DNA of 64,000 nucleotides from Bradyrhizobium sp. CCGUVB1N3. Lineage in GTDB: Bacteria > Pseudomonadota > Alphaproteobacteria > Rhizobiales > Xanthobacteraceae. Shown piece by piece: positions 45,976 to 55,249 of this stretch; position 1 is the first letter of the stretch, and every line of letters begins with the position of its first letter. A model generated the notes under the pieces. That model did no database searches, had not been told where the DNA came from, and worked only from the letters and a program-made list of their open reading frames with translations. The position numbers and the translations under genes are program-made. The stretch covers positions 5,459,501 through 5,523,500 of the forward strand of contig NZ_JANADR010000001.1 in NCBI RefSeq assembly GCF_024199925.1, in the 5' to 3' direction.

Positions 45976-47000
45976 GCGTTACCTCTTTGGCGCTTTGCCG
46001 CACGATAAACCTGCACGATTCCATTAATGTCGGGCACCACGAGCCCTGCCGGTGCTTCAATTTGCTCCGCGCTGCCCGTCGCCCGATCGAGGCGATGAAC
46101 CTCAAGCACACCCATCGGCCATTTTTGATCGATGGCGAACGCGAGGTGATGCGGCTCCTTCAACTGGGCTACCAGAATTTTTCCAAACGCCATCGTGTGC
46201 TGCTCAATGGGGGCGCCGCTCTCCCGCTCCAGGGCTTCGGCGAGATGCGTGATGGCTCGCTCGCGCGTCGCCGGGTCAACCACAGGCGCACTGCCGAGAA
46301 CAGGCGGCTCACCCGCATCGCCAATGCGAACACGGTCAAGCGCAACGGTTTCCCATTCCTTGAGCGATTGCTCCGGAAACAAGCCGCGCGCGATCAACGC
46401 CTCGCGGACCGGGCTGCAGCCGGCGTGCACCGTAACGCTCATCGCGACCGGCTCTTCCTCCGTGGCGAGGTCGTAGAACCACGGGTGAATGCGCACCGTC
46501 GGCGTCTGGCGGGATCCTTCCGTCGTAACGATGATCTCCACCATCCCCGGAAAGGCATTGCGTTTCCCGAGCTGACGAATGCGTCTTCGATCGCCCGAAC
46601 TCGGTTCCGAGAGGCCGAGCCGGTGATGGGAATGCCAATCGCCGAAATAGCGAAGCGCCCAGTCCGCCGCGAGCGGCTCGCTGAGTTGCCTCAGATAGTC
46701 GACGTCCAGGCGGAAATGCGCATTGTCGCGCTGCGCGTTCGGCCCCGCCTTCGTTGCGAGAAACACCGTTGGATGATCCGGCCAGCGTCCGAAGAGATCG
46801 CCGCCGGTTTCGACGGTCCACGCCGCTGCCTCGGCGGCGATGGCGCGCAGCTCCGACTCCCAGATCACGAATGGCTTGCTGGCCGCCGGACGGGAAGGAG
46901 GCGCTGTGGGCGCACGGTCTACCCGCGGCGCAGGCGCGGACGGCGCCAGTGCCTTGGACCTGCGTCGGCCAAGAAAGCTGGCAATCCGCTTGATTACCAT
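45972..47000 (-). CDS. cap3: JAMM/Mov34 peptidase, Cap3-like
   Basis: A 342-residue protein. After a basic/Pro-rich N-terminus (residues 1-45) comes a JAMM domain: catalytic Glu64 in VETGGDLFG, and GDWHSHHRLGL followed by EPSSGD gives His123, His125 and Asp137, with an 8- instead of the usual 7-residue spacer before the Ser. In CBASS, Cap3 cleaves the CD-NTase from its targets, opposing Cap2. About 140 C-terminal residues form an extra domain without a recognised family. It is the first gene of the operon. Confidence 0.88.
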   Translation of the reverse strand: MVIKRIASFLGRRRSKALAPSAPAPRVDRAPTAPPSRPAASKPFVIWESELRAIAAEAAAWTVETGGDLFGRWPDHPTVFLATKAGPNAQRDNAHFRLDVDYLRQLSEPLAADWALRYFGDWHSHHRLGLSEPSSGDRRRIRQLGKRNAFPGMVEIIVTTEGSRQTPTVRIHPWFYDLATEEEPVAMSVTVHAGCSPVREALIARGLFPEQSLKEWETVALDRVRIGDAGEPPVLGSAPVVDPATRERAITHLAEALERESGAPIEQHTMAFGKILVAQLKEPHHLAFAIDQKWPMGVLEVHRLDRATGSAEQIEAPAGLVVPDINGIVQVYRAAKRQRGNA

Positions 47001-47783
47001 TCCGCCTCACCCAATGACTCAAGACCCAACTCAACTACGAATCGGGAGCAGACCATTCTGCACCATGTTGGCGAACGACCGAAAGTTTTTGATACGTATG
47101 GACTCGATCTTCATTTGAGCACTCTACCGAGCGGCGATATATCCCGACGTTCTGACGCGCAAAGAACGCTTCCCGCCCACCGGATCGATATCCGAAGTCG
47201 GCCTGTCAGATCGATCACGTCTTTGTCTTTGTCTTTGCCGGCCTACAAACAGTCGGCGCGTGAGGTAGGCATAGTAACGCCGTATCGATATCGAATAATG
47301 CAACGCCTCCCGCATCGACGCTTGAATTCCGCGCTAGATCACGTCCTCTCGAAGGATTTCATCGCACCGGTCATTCGCCTTGTCGGCACTGAGCAGCCAT
47401 CGGCAATTTCGCGAACGCAATGCAATGAACCGTTCAATGATCGACAGTAATTGAGCCCCCACGCGCGCTACGTCCTCGAGGCTCGCCAGGACGGCGTTCG
47501 AACTGCCGGCGCGAATGTTCGACCTGGTTCAACGCAGCGGGATAATAGACAATCAGGTGTCGACCCGGCGCTGGCACGGAACAAATCGACTTATCACGCT
47601 TGCCTTCGACTTGCGCGGCCCTAACGCTCGATCTGCGGAGCCGTCAGTCCTACGGCGGCGGCTCTTCCATTGTCATAGTTTCGCTTAGTACCCTGTTCCG
47701 GCCTATTGAGCCGAACGCGTGCGCTCATTGGTCCGATCGCTCTGCGGCCTCCGCGATGGTGCGCCGCTGCGCAGAACGGTGAT
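47001..47783. other. Gene-free region upstream of the CBASS operon (783 bp)
   Basis: No supported gene on either strand. The operon promoter should lie in the first 100 bp or so left of 47100, where AT-richer sequence occurs (47070-47120), but no boxes are assigned. Confidence 0.45.
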
Positions 47784-48026
47784 TTAGCTTGCTCTCGTTT
47801 CAATCCTCGGCAGCGAAGTGTGATATTCATCCACGCTGTCGAGGTCGATCATGGTCTTGCCTCCCATTTTGTAAGCCCTGATCCTGTCAAGGGCGATCAG
47901 CTCATAAGCCTTGGTCCTTCCGAATTTGCCATAGCGGCAACCGTCCTTGAACTCGACGAGCCGGCGCCTCTTGTTGCTATCATTGTCGACCATGGTTCCT
48001 GCGTGCTTTTCGGTGATGTCTGCCAC
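47784..48026 (-). CDS. Excisionase-type helix-turn-helix protein
   Basis: An 80-residue protein with an HTH_17/Xis-like domain: FKDGCRYGKFGRTKAYELIA then LDRIRAYKMGGKTMIDLDSV. It resembles the small HTH protein at 33239 in fold (GRTKxYELI is shared) but not in detail. Located about 780 bp upstream of the CBASS operon on the same strand, it could regulate it or be left from an integrase cassette. Confidence 0.78.
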   Translation of the reverse strand: MADITEKHAGTMVDNDSNKRRRLVEFKDGCRYGKFGRTKAYELIALDRIRAYKMGGKTMIDLDSVDEYHTSLPRIETRAS

Positions 48027-48610
48027 AACCGGATCAAGCCCCCGCTGAGCGAGATGGGTATGTCCAAGCTGCGATCTTGGTGTCGACGCGGCTTTGCCAG
48101 GAAGGCACTGCTCGAGGTTCCTGCTGACTTGTTCGACGCCATCTGCGCTTAGCCCAATAGCGCAGGATGCGTTGGTCTAAATCGCCTGCTGCCAAACAAA
48201 AGGCTTTCTGCCGCCTCCGCGAACTGCCGCGCGCTATCGCGTACAAATCGGACGAACCGAGAGCGATCCCGCCGTGCTTCCAACCTGGGTTCGATTCCAG
48301 TTGAGGCGATTAGGCAGAGGGAGACAGCATGGGCATGCCTGCTGCCAAGGAGCCCGCAAACTATTTTTTTGCTAGCTAATACGGCGCGTCAGTTTGTTGG
48401 TATTCCTGTTGGCATCAACAGCAATCGAAGATAAAATGCCATTTAATTTCAACTAGTTGCGGCACTAAGCTGTTATCGGCCAGGGGCACCAGCCTTCGCT
48501 GCTTCGCAGCTACGGCTTGGCGAAGGCGGACTGGGTCGCAGGCCCCTCCCTCGCAATCATCGTGCCCGCCTATATTCTCCTGCGTGGGTCTCCACGCAGC
48601 GAGCAGCTTG
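48027..48610. other. Gene-free region at the right edge of the island (584 bp)
   Basis: No gene is supported. The stretch 48355-48480 is AT-richer than its surroundings. A stem-loop is present at 48492-48525 with arms CCTTCGC and GCGAAGG. Coding bias typical of the core returns at 48611, so the island probably ends in this interval, but no copy of the tRNA 3' end was found. Confidence 0.4.
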
Positions 48611-48844
48611 ATGGCCAGACGACGCGCGACCGAAGCAAAGCCAGGCGACCTCCCCCGCTATTTCGTCTGGGTGCGCGGGCTCGAAGGGCCCGAGCCGCAG
48701 AAATGGATGGCGATGGATTTCGGCGTCGACGGCTGGAAGCGGGCGCAGGTGCTGGCCTATCTCGAGCTGCCGGAGGAGGAGCGGCATCTGTCGCTGTCGA
48801 TGCTGGCAAGACGCTATCCGCCGCCGCGGGTGGAGGCGTCGTAA
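48611..48844 (+). CDS. Small conserved hypothetical protein
   Basis: A 77-residue soluble protein from the ATG at 48611 (MARRRATEAKPGDLPRYFVW). It has one compact pattern, VRGLEGPEPQKWMAMDFGVD then GWKRAQVLAYLELPEEERHL and SMLARRYPPPR. No family is recognised, but base and codon use match core genes. It is the first core-like gene after the island. Confidence 0.62.
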   Translation: MARRRATEAKPGDLPRYFVWVRGLEGPEPQKWMAMDFGVDGWKRAQVLAYLELPEEERHLSLSMLARRYPPPRVEAS

Positions 48845-48868
48845 CAGGCCCGACCAGAGCAGAACCCT

Positions 48869-49828
48869 TCACCTCCCCCTGGCCGCCGTCGGCGTTAGCC
48901 CGAACCTGCGGCGGAAGCAGCGGTTGAAATAGGACAGATCGTTGAAGCCGCAGGCAAACGCGATGTCGCTGATGCGCCCCTCGCTGCGGGCCAGCAGATC
49001 GGCAGCCTTTCGCAGGCGCAGCTCGTTCAAGCGCGTGGTGAAGCTGGCGCCGGCCTCAAAGAGCAGCTCGTTGACGTAGCGCTCGGAGAGACCGGCCGCG
49101 AGAGCGAGCTTTTGCGCAGAAAAATCCGGCTCCTCGAAACGCGCTTGCAGGATTGCCAGCGCGGCCTGGAGCCGCACGGCACGCAGGCCCCGCCGCGTGG
49201 CCGCGGACGCGACGTCGGCGCGTGCGCCGAGCCCGAGCGCTGCAAGATCGAGCAGATGCGCCGCAATCGCCATGCCGGCCTCGTCGACGGCGGCGTGATG
49301 GCGCAGGAGAAGATCGCTGTAGTCCATCGCGAGCGACAGCGCGCCGCCTGGCGCGAGCTCCTGTCCAACCAATTCATCGACGTCGGTGACCATCGCGCGC
49401 AGCGTCGCGACCGGCAGATGCACGTTGGTGAAGCGCTTGTGGTTCGCGCCGTCAGCGGCGAAGAACGGCTCGTCGAGCTTGAGCAGCACCATCGATCCCG
49501 CCCGCAAGGTGATCTCGCGACCGCGGTGACGCACATGGGAGGCGCGATCACCGGTGTTGCGCACGAGACAGAAGCGGTCGTCGCCGGTCTCGATCACCTG
49601 CCGCTTCTCGCGCCGCACGGTGACGAAGCTGCCGTCGCAGCGACCGAGCATCGTAGTGCCGATGTGGATCGAGTTCATTGCAGCGCGAAACGGCACGTCG
49701 GACGCTGGGTCGAGTTCACCGGTGTTGGAAAAATGCTCGAACAATTCCGCAAAGCGGATGAAGCGCTGCCGCTCGGACAGGCCCTGCGGCAGCATATCGG
49801 TCGACAACGCTTTCCGGACGACGGGCAT
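48869..49828 (-). CDS. AraC-family transcriptional regulator
   Basis: A 319-residue regulator. The N-terminal 200 residues are a cupin-like ligand-binding domain of the AraC_binding_2 type (FVTVRREKRQVIETGDDRF). The C-terminal 100 residues form two HTH units, ending FNDLSYFNRCFRRRFGLTP and AARGR. I start it at the ATG at 49828 (MPVVRKALSTDMLPQG); upstream codons are low-complexity. The 312 bp from there to 50140 contain no gene I can support. Confidence 0.9.
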   Translation of the reverse strand: MPVVRKALSTDMLPQGLSERQRFIRFAELFEHFSNTGELDPASDVPFRAAMNSIHIGTTMLGRCDGSFVTVRREKRQVIETGDDRFCLVRNTGDRASHVRHRGREITLRAGSMVLLKLDEPFFAADGANHKRFTNVHLPVATLRAMVTDVDELVGQELAPGGALSLAMDYSDLLLRHHAAVDEAGMAIAAHLLDLAALGLGARADVASAATRRGLRAVRLQAALAILQARFEEPDFSAQKLALAAGLSERYVNELLFEAGASFTTRLNELRLRKAADLLARSEGRISDIAFACGFNDLSYFNRCFRRRFGLTPTAARGR

Positions 49829-50140
49829 CGGGGAAGGATTTTGGGGAAAGGACTTTTGAACAGACAGGTTTTTGAACAGACATTTGGCAGGCAACGGAGC
49901 GAATTTGCCGGGCGCGGACTGAACGCCCGGTGAACGCACCTCGTCAGGCTATCAGCACGATGACGTGATTTAAACAGCGCCGGTCAGTCCAAACCCGAAA
50001 TCGTTCGACGCCGGACAGTCCAAGACGGCGCACAGGCTCGCGCCCTATTCAGGCCGCGGATGCGCCGGGCTCGTCTTCACGCCGGCGCCTCCCGGCATTC
50101 GGGCGGCCGCAGCCTGACGCCCGCTGGAGGAGACAACGAC

Positions 50141-50383
50141 ATGCGAACTTCTCTACCCCGCAGCCTCGCGCTCGGCGCGGCGATCGCTGCAAGCCTCGGC
50201 ATCGGCTACGCAATCGGCGCCCAGCCACACATGGACGAGAGCATCACGATCCTGCAACAGGCCCGCGTCGAGCTCGCCAAGGCCGAACCGAACAAGGGCG
50301 GCCACCGCGAGAAGGCGCTCGGCCTGATCGACCAGGCGATCGCCGAAGTGCGCGCCGGCATCGCCTTTGCCGCTACGCATTGA
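50141..50383 (+). CDS. Small exported helical protein
   Basis: An 80-residue protein with ribosome site GGAGGAGA upstream of the ATG at 50141. A hydrophobic N-terminus (LALGAAIAASLGIGYAIGA) is followed by a single amphipathic helix (ITILQQARVELAKAEPNKGG and EKALGLIDQAIAEVRAGI). It resembles the small helical periplasmic proteins common in Bradyrhizobium. Next to it lies the GCG_CRPN-type gene, 22 bp away. Confidence 0.72.
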   Translation: MRTSLPRSLALGAAIAASLGIGYAIGAQPHMDESITILQQARVELAKAEPNKGGHREKALGLIDQAIAEVRAGIAFAATH

Positions 50384-50405
50384 GCCGCCGGACGGAGGAC
50401 AATAC

Positions 50406-50657
50406 ATGATGCGACACATCCTTGGCGCCGCGTTCGTGCTCGCCACGATCATCGGCTCCGCCCAGGCCGCGCCCCTTGCGCCGGTCGGCGCTCCGGAGAC
50501 GAGCGACATCGTCGCGGTCGCCGGCGGCTGCGGCGCCGGCTGGCATCGCGGCCCCTATGGCGGGTGCCTGAAGAACTACGCCAACCCGGCCGCCCACGCC
50601 TGCCCGCGCGGCTATCACATCGGTCCGAATGGCGGTTGCCGCGGGAACGGGAGGTAA
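50406..50657 (+). CDS. Small exported Gly/Cys-rich protein (GCG_CRPN-type)
   Basis: An 83-residue exported protein; the signal peptide (RHILGAAFVLATIIGSAQAA) is followed by GGCGAGWHRGPYGGCLKN and CPRGYHIGPNGGC. These short Cys-Gly-Pro-Asn repeats are typical of GCG_CRPN-domain proteins of unknown function found in Bradyrhizobium. ATGs at 50406 and 50409 are both possible; GGAGGAC lies upstream. Likely co-transcribed with the gene at 50141. Confidence 0.75.
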   Translation: MMRHILGAAFVLATIIGSAQAAPLAPVGAPETSDIVAVAGGCGAGWHRGPYGGCLKNYANPAAHACPRGYHIGPNGGCRGNGR

Positions 50658-50722
50658 GCTGTCTCCCGGACGCCCGGAGCATCTCGCCCGGGCGTCTACC
50701 GGCCTGCTTCGAAAGACGTCGC

Positions 50723-51688
50723 CTACGATGTCAGTGCCTGCGCGCCGGTCAGCGGCGCCGTGTTGCGGGTTGGGATCAACGTCCGATCGATCGCACCCTT
50801 CAGCGTGGTCGAGAGATCACGCAGAAACGTCGTGTCGGAGAAGTACCACGAATGCGACGTCACCGCGTCGAGAGTGACATCACCGGTTCCAGCGTAAGTC
50901 GCGTGAAAGTGGTCGGAGCAGTTGACGTTGACGGCTTTCGTCGGTGCATCAGCCGGCAATCCGACGCGACCGACGCGCGGCGAAAGTCCGATGCGCTTCA
51001 CGTTGGATATTTGCAGGACCTGATCATAGCCATTGAAGAAGTTGGTCAGGCGGTAGCAGTGCCTGTAGGTGCTCTCGGTCTCCGGATTGCCCGCGGAGAA
51101 CGACGAAGCCGACACGTCGCCGGCGATCAGCACGAGCTGGCCGGCCGTCCACGCCGTCGCGGTGGCCTGTCCATCGTCAGCATGATCAAACGCCTCGCGA
51201 ATGAGATAGGCCCCGGTTGAATGACCGAGGACGTGGACATTGATGTCGCACTTCTGCTGCTGGGTCCGCACGAACAGTTTGATGCCGGCGCCGACCAGCC
51301 GGACGGCGGTGATGCGTGCATGGTCGCGGTCCCTGAGATAAGCGAGCGCCAGATCACCTGAAGGCCAGTCGAAGCTGATCACCTGGCAAGCGAACTGGTT
51401 CGCCGTCAGCCCGGCCTGAATCTGCTTATGGCGATCGTCGACGGTCGCAACGGTGTTGTTGTAGCCGTGAACAAAGAAGAGAACGTCGCCGCTCGGCCCA
51501 TCGTCGGGATAGTTCGGATCGGGCGGAAAGAGCGTCATGATCCGGCGGATCCATTGCGCCTGCGTGATCTGATGCCGGGGCGCGGGTCGTTCGTTGTCCG
51601 GGACTTCGAGGTAGCGGGCCGGGCCGAGCTCGATTTCATCCGTGAAATCGCCGCCGGACACTTTTCGCAGGCTGATCCAGTACTTCAT
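50723..51688 (-). CDS. Alpha/beta hydrolase (DUF900-like)
   Basis: A 321-residue cytosolic protein. VLFFVHGYNNTVATVDD is the oxyanion region, and GHSTGAYLIREAFDHADD supplies the nucleophile elbow GHSTG. The DUF900 family (FHGYN followed by WPS in FDWPSGD) fits. The substrate is unknown. I use the ATG at 51688 (MKYWISLRK) because the upstream in-frame codons lack conserved character. The following 320 bp to 52008 hold no gene. Confidence 0.82.
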   Translation of the reverse strand: MKYWISLRKVSGGDFTDEIELGPARYLEVPDNERPAPRHQITQAQWIRRIMTLFPPDPNYPDDGPSGDVLFFVHGYNNTVATVDDRHKQIQAGLTANQFACQVISFDWPSGDLALAYLRDRDHARITAVRLVGAGIKLFVRTQQQKCDINVHVLGHSTGAYLIREAFDHADDGQATATAWTAGQLVLIAGDVSASSFSAGNPETESTYRHCYRLTNFFNGYDQVLQISNVKRIGLSPRVGRVGLPADAPTKAVNVNCSDHFHATYAGTGDVTLDAVTSHSWYFSDTTFLRDLSTTLKGAIDRTLIPTRNTAPLTGAQALTS

Positions 51689-52008
51689 TGAATCATCTCG
51701 AACGATTGACGCTCCCCGAGCGAGCAAAATCATTGCGACGATCATCGATCACGACGCAGTCGGAGCAAAATGCCCAAACGCCCGACACGGGCCCGCGGTC
51801 GGTCTCGATCAAAGCTGACTGCCTTGGCCGCAGAAACTTATCGCGCGCCGATCGGCGCCGTCAATTAAAACGTGTATCTTTCGTTCCGCACGCCCTGCAC
51901 GGCCTGCACCGGTTTGCCTCCGCCCCATGATTATGGGTGTCGCAGGCGACGCGGCGCAGCTAAGCTCGGTTTCGCGCCGCGGGGGACACGCGGCCCAAGG
52001 TTTTTGCC

Positions 52009-52680
52009 ATGACGGAACAGGACGGGGCTCCTGCTGCGATCACCATCCTCCTCGTCGAGGATGATGCGCCGACCTGTTGGCGCTTGCAGGATGCGCTGGT
52101 CAAGGCGGGGTACGAGGTGCGCACGGCCGGCACACTCGGCCAGGCGCGCCAGGCGATGGCCGCGCGCGCCCCGGCGGTGCTCCTGACCGACCTCCGCCTG
52201 CCCGACGGCCATGGCATCGAGCTGATCCGCGAGACGCGGCAGCGCTTTCCCGATACCGAGATCATGGTGATCTCCGCGCTCGGCGACGAGGAGAGCGTGA
52301 TCTCCGCGATCACGGTTGGCGCCACCGGCTATCTCCTGAAGGACGCCTTCCCGACCGACATCGCGACCACCGTGCGCGAGCTGGTCGCCGGGCATTCGCC
52401 GATCTCGGCCTCGATCGCGCGCTTCATCGTGCGGCGAACGCAAACCACCGCAGCGCCGCCGCCGGGGCCGCTGCTCAACACCGCAAGGCTCACCCCGCGC
52501 GAGATCGACATCCTCTGGGGCATCGCCAAGGGGTTCAGCTACGCCGAGATCGCGAGCCATCTCGGCCTGTCGCGCCAGACCGTGCCCGGCCACATCAAGA
52601 ACATCTATCGCAAGCTCGAGGTGCATACCCGCAGCGAAGCGGTGTTCGAGGCGGTGCAGCAGGGCCTGATCAAGCTGTGA
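52009..52680 (+). CDS. NarL/LuxR-type response regulator
   Basis: A 223-residue two-component regulator. The receiver has the acidic pair in LVEDDAP, the phospho-acceptor Asp in LLTDLRLPDG and the conserved Lys in LLKDA. The C-terminal LuxR HTH is LTPREIDILWGIAKGFSYAE, followed by IASHLGLSRQTVPGHIKNIY. It pairs with the kinase gene that starts by GTGA overlap, so the two are translated together. The target genes are unknown. Confidence 0.93.
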   Translation: MTEQDGAPAAITILLVEDDAPTCWRLQDALVKAGYEVRTAGTLGQARQAMAARAPAVLLTDLRLPDGHGIELIRETRQRFPDTEIMVISALGDEESVISAITVGATGYLLKDAFPTDIATTVRELVAGHSPISASIARFIVRRTQTTAAPPPGPLLNTARLTPREIDILWGIAKGFSYAEIASHLGLSRQTVPGHIKNIYRKLEVHTRSEAVFEAVQQGLIKL

Positions 52681-54620
52681 GCGAGGTCGTCGTAGAGCCG
52701 CTCGTGACGGCAAAAGCGCGCCGGCGGCTGCGGCTGACACGCCTCGTGCCTTACGTGCTGCTGCAGGTCCTGATCGTGATCGCCTGCATCCTGATGCTGC
52801 GACTGATGCCGCCCGACGATCCCGACGACTATGCTGTCTCCGAATTCTCGCTGCGGGAGAATGGTGCGACGCAGGCGGTGACCCTGCCGCATTATACATC
52901 GTCGCGCTACTCGCTGCAGGACCCGCCGCTCTATAGCGGCCCCTTCACCTTCCGGGCGAACGGCGCGCAGACGGCGTGGTCGGTGTTCCTGCCGCGCTTC
53001 AGCAACGCGGTGGAGGTCGCGGTCAACGGCGTCGTGATCCTGGATTCCCGGCGCGACGACACCGCCAACCGGCCCGACCGCAACACGCCGCAGATCGCGG
53101 TGATCACGTCGTCGCTGCTGCATGACGGCTCGAACCAGCTCACCGTACGGCTGTTCGTGTGGGGCCCGCTGAAGGGCTTTCTCGACACCGTCTATGTCGG
53201 CCCCGACGACGCCTTGCGACCCACCTACGAGACCCGCACTCTCCTGTTTGTCACGTTGCCCGTGGTGTTTTCCGCCTGGCAATCCTTGCTCGCCGTGATC
53301 CTCGCCATCATGTGGCTGATGCGTCGGCGCGAGCCGGTCTATGGCGTGCTCGCGCTGGGAATGCTGATCGGCGCACTGCAGGCCTTTGTACCGCCGCCGG
53401 TGCCACCGGCACCCTATCCGCAGCTTGCCGCCATCCTGCTCGCGTCCGCGCCGATCGAGAGCGCGCTGGTGGTCGTGTTCGCCACGCTGTTTTTCGGCTG
53501 GCGCTGGCCGCGTTACGGCATGCTGCTGTTCGTACCCGGCCTCTCGATCCTGCTCGTCGGATTGATCGCGAGCCAGCCGCTACCACGCATCGTCTTCCTG
53601 TTCCTCGGCGTGCCGACGGTCGGGCTGTGCCTGATGCTGCTCGCCATCATCGTGACCAACGCGGTGATCAAGCGGCAGGACGCGGCGAGCTTCACCTTCG
53701 GTTGCGCCGTCACCATCGTGCTGACCTGCTGGTTTCACGACATGCTCTCGGTGTTCGATATCGTGCCTGACGACCGCACCTTCGTCACGCGGCTGTCCTA
53801 TTCGGCGATGCTGGTGGCGATCGGCGCAGGCCTGACATGGCGGTTTGCCCGCGCGCTGAACCAGGTCGACAGCTTCGCTGGCCAGCTGATCGCCCGCGTG
53901 CGCGAGGCCGAGGAGCGGTTGAAGGCAAGCTTTGCCCGCGAGGAGGAGCGCGCGCGGGCCGAAGCCCTCGCCAATGAGCGCACCCGGCTGATGCGCGATC
54001 TGCATGACGGCCTCGGCGGCCAGCTCGTCAGCATCGTCGCGCTCTCCGAACGCGGCACGGACGGCGCGCCCATCGCCGACGCCGCGCGCGCCGCACTGAA
54101 AGATCTGCGGCTCGTCATCGATTCCATGGACGACATCGGCGGCGATCTGATGCTGGCGCTCGGCTCATGGCGCGAGCGCGCCGCGGCACAGTTGCGCCCG
54201 CACGACATCGCGCTCGACTGGCATGTCGCGACGCCGCAGGGCCTGCCGTTGCATCCGGAGCTACGGCCATGGCACGTCATCCAGATCGTGCGCATCCTGG
54301 ATGAAGCCGTGACCAATGCGGTCAAGCACGCGAAGGCGCGGAAGATCACGGTGACGATCGAGACGCTCGGCGGAGCGCCGCAAGATCGGCGCGGCGTGAT
54401 CCGCATCGCGGACGACGGCCAGGGTTTTGCACTTCCCGACGCTGGTGCCGCCAATGGCGAGGCGACAGGGGCGAGCCAGACCGCGCGGGGCCTGCGCAAC
54501 ATGAAAAGCCGCGCCTGCCGTTGTGGTGCGGCGCTCGAAATCGACTCCTCCCCGTCAGGCACATCCGTGCGGCTGCAACTGCCGCAGCGCTTTCCCGACA
54601 GCGACACGGCCGCGGGCTGA
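52677..54620 (+). CDS. 7TM sensor histidine kinase (HisKA_3 type)
   Basis: A 647-residue kinase from a GTG overlapping the regulator's stop (GTGA). TM1 (about residues 24-42) is followed by a periplasmic 7TMR-DISM-like beta domain, seven membrane helices (about 185-410) and a coiled-coil linker. RLMRDLHDGLGGQLVSIVAL carries the phospho-His and DEAVTNAVKHAKA is in the ATP-binding domain. The domain set predicts an extracellular ligand sensor that drives the NarL-type partner. Confidence 0.9.
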   Translation: MSEVVVEPLVTAKARRRLRLTRLVPYVLLQVLIVIACILMLRLMPPDDPDDYAVSEFSLRENGATQAVTLPHYTSSRYSLQDPPLYSGPFTFRANGAQTAWSVFLPRFSNAVEVAVNGVVILDSRRDDTANRPDRNTPQIAVITSSLLHDGSNQLTVRLFVWGPLKGFLDTVYVGPDDALRPTYETRTLLFVTLPVVFSAWQSLLAVILAIMWLMRRREPVYGVLALGMLIGALQAFVPPPVPPAPYPQLAAILLASAPIESALVVVFATLFFGWRWPRYGMLLFVPGLSILLVGLIASQPLPRIVFLFLGVPTVGLCLMLLAIIVTNAVIKRQDAASFTFGCAVTIVLTCWFHDMLSVFDIVPDDRTFVTRLSYSAMLVAIGAGLTWRFARALNQVDSFAGQLIARVREAEERLKASFAREEERARAEALANERTRLMRDLHDGLGGQLVSIVALSERGTDGAPIADAARAALKDLRLVIDSMDDIGGDLMLALGSWRERAAAQLRPHDIALDWHVATPQGLPLHPELRPWHVIQIVRILDEAVTNAVKHAKARKITVTIETLGGAPQDRRGVIRIADDGQGFALPDAGAANGEATGASQTARGLRNMKSRACRCGAALEIDSSPSGTSVRLQLPQRFPDSDTAAG

Positions 54621-54771
54621 AAAAGCCCCCTCCCCGAACGTGTGGGCGACGCGCGGAGAGAGGGTCGGGCGGGATTGATCCTGCGGAGGACGGGGGGCGT
54701 TCGCAGGCATCCCTGCGCCCGAAATCTTCTTCCTTTCCCCGCAAGCGGGGCGAGGTGAAGAAGGAGCGCGC
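54621..54771. other. Short spacer with inverted GC-rich repeat
   Basis: This spacer holds CCCCGCAAGCGGGG and nearby CCTCCCCGAACG-type sequence, recalling another rhizobial dispersed repeat (the CTCCCCGCnnGCGGGGAG type). It probably marks the 3' ends of the convergent kinase gene and the small exported gene. Confidence 0.45.
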
Positions 54772-55062
54772 TCAGCGCACGCCGACGCGATTGACCGGGC
54801 CGCCGCGGTTCATTGGCGTGCCCGCTCGAACACCGACCCCTGGCGCACCGACGCCGGGGGTCGCTACCGCAGCAGCAGCAACCGGCGCGGCCGGGGCAAC
54901 CACCACCGCCGCGGTGGGTCGCACGACGCAGCCCTGGGGCACGCCGACCGTCTTGCAATAGACCACCGCCTGCGCCGGACTCGTGCCCAGCGACCCCATC
55001 GCTGCACCCACCAGCGTCGCAATCGCCAAGCCGATGCTCAGCGCTCCTGTTTTCCTTGCCAT
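54772..55062 (-). CDS. Small exported Ala/Val-rich protein
   Basis: A 96-residue protein. The signal peptide (MARKTGALSIGLAIATLVGA to SPAQA) is followed by VVYCKTVGVPQGCVVRP with two Cys, then a low-complexity Val/Ala/Pro tail (AAVVVAPAAPVAAAAVATPG). GGAG precedes the ATG at 55062. No function is known; similar small VVYCxxxGxPxGCVVRP proteins are common in Bradyrhizobium. Confidence 0.72.
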   Translation of the reverse strand: MARKTGALSIGLAIATLVGAAMGSLGTSPAQAVVYCKTVGVPQGCVVRPTAAVVVAPAAPVAAAAVATPGVGAPGVGVRAGTPMNRGGPVNRVGVR

Positions 55063-55249
55063 CTCAGCTCTCCTGCTTGCCATCCGGCCTGTCGATGCAA
55101 CCATCGCTTCTCGCGGGCCGACGTAAGGGCTCAATGGCAAAAGATCGTGCGCCGATACATGCCATGAAGATGGCATGGACCTGCGGGCCTGCTCCGCAGA
55201 TGGTCGCGCCGCCTGGTTTCAAGCCGGACAACGAAACCCGAAGAGGTGA

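Noticed and set aside
45957..47450. Long plus-strand open frame across the JAMM and E2 genes
   Set aside because: It is the antisense of two genes with clear catalytic motifs and has no protein-like features.
33000..48600. CRISPR array or integrase gene in the island
   Set aside because: No regularly spaced identical repeats and no tyrosine recombinase R-H-R-Y pattern could be found; only the truncated serine recombinase is present.
52077..52676. 200-codon N-terminal extension of the histidine kinase
   Set aside because: It overlaps the response regulator in another frame; the GTG at 52677 overlapping the regulator stop is the natural start.
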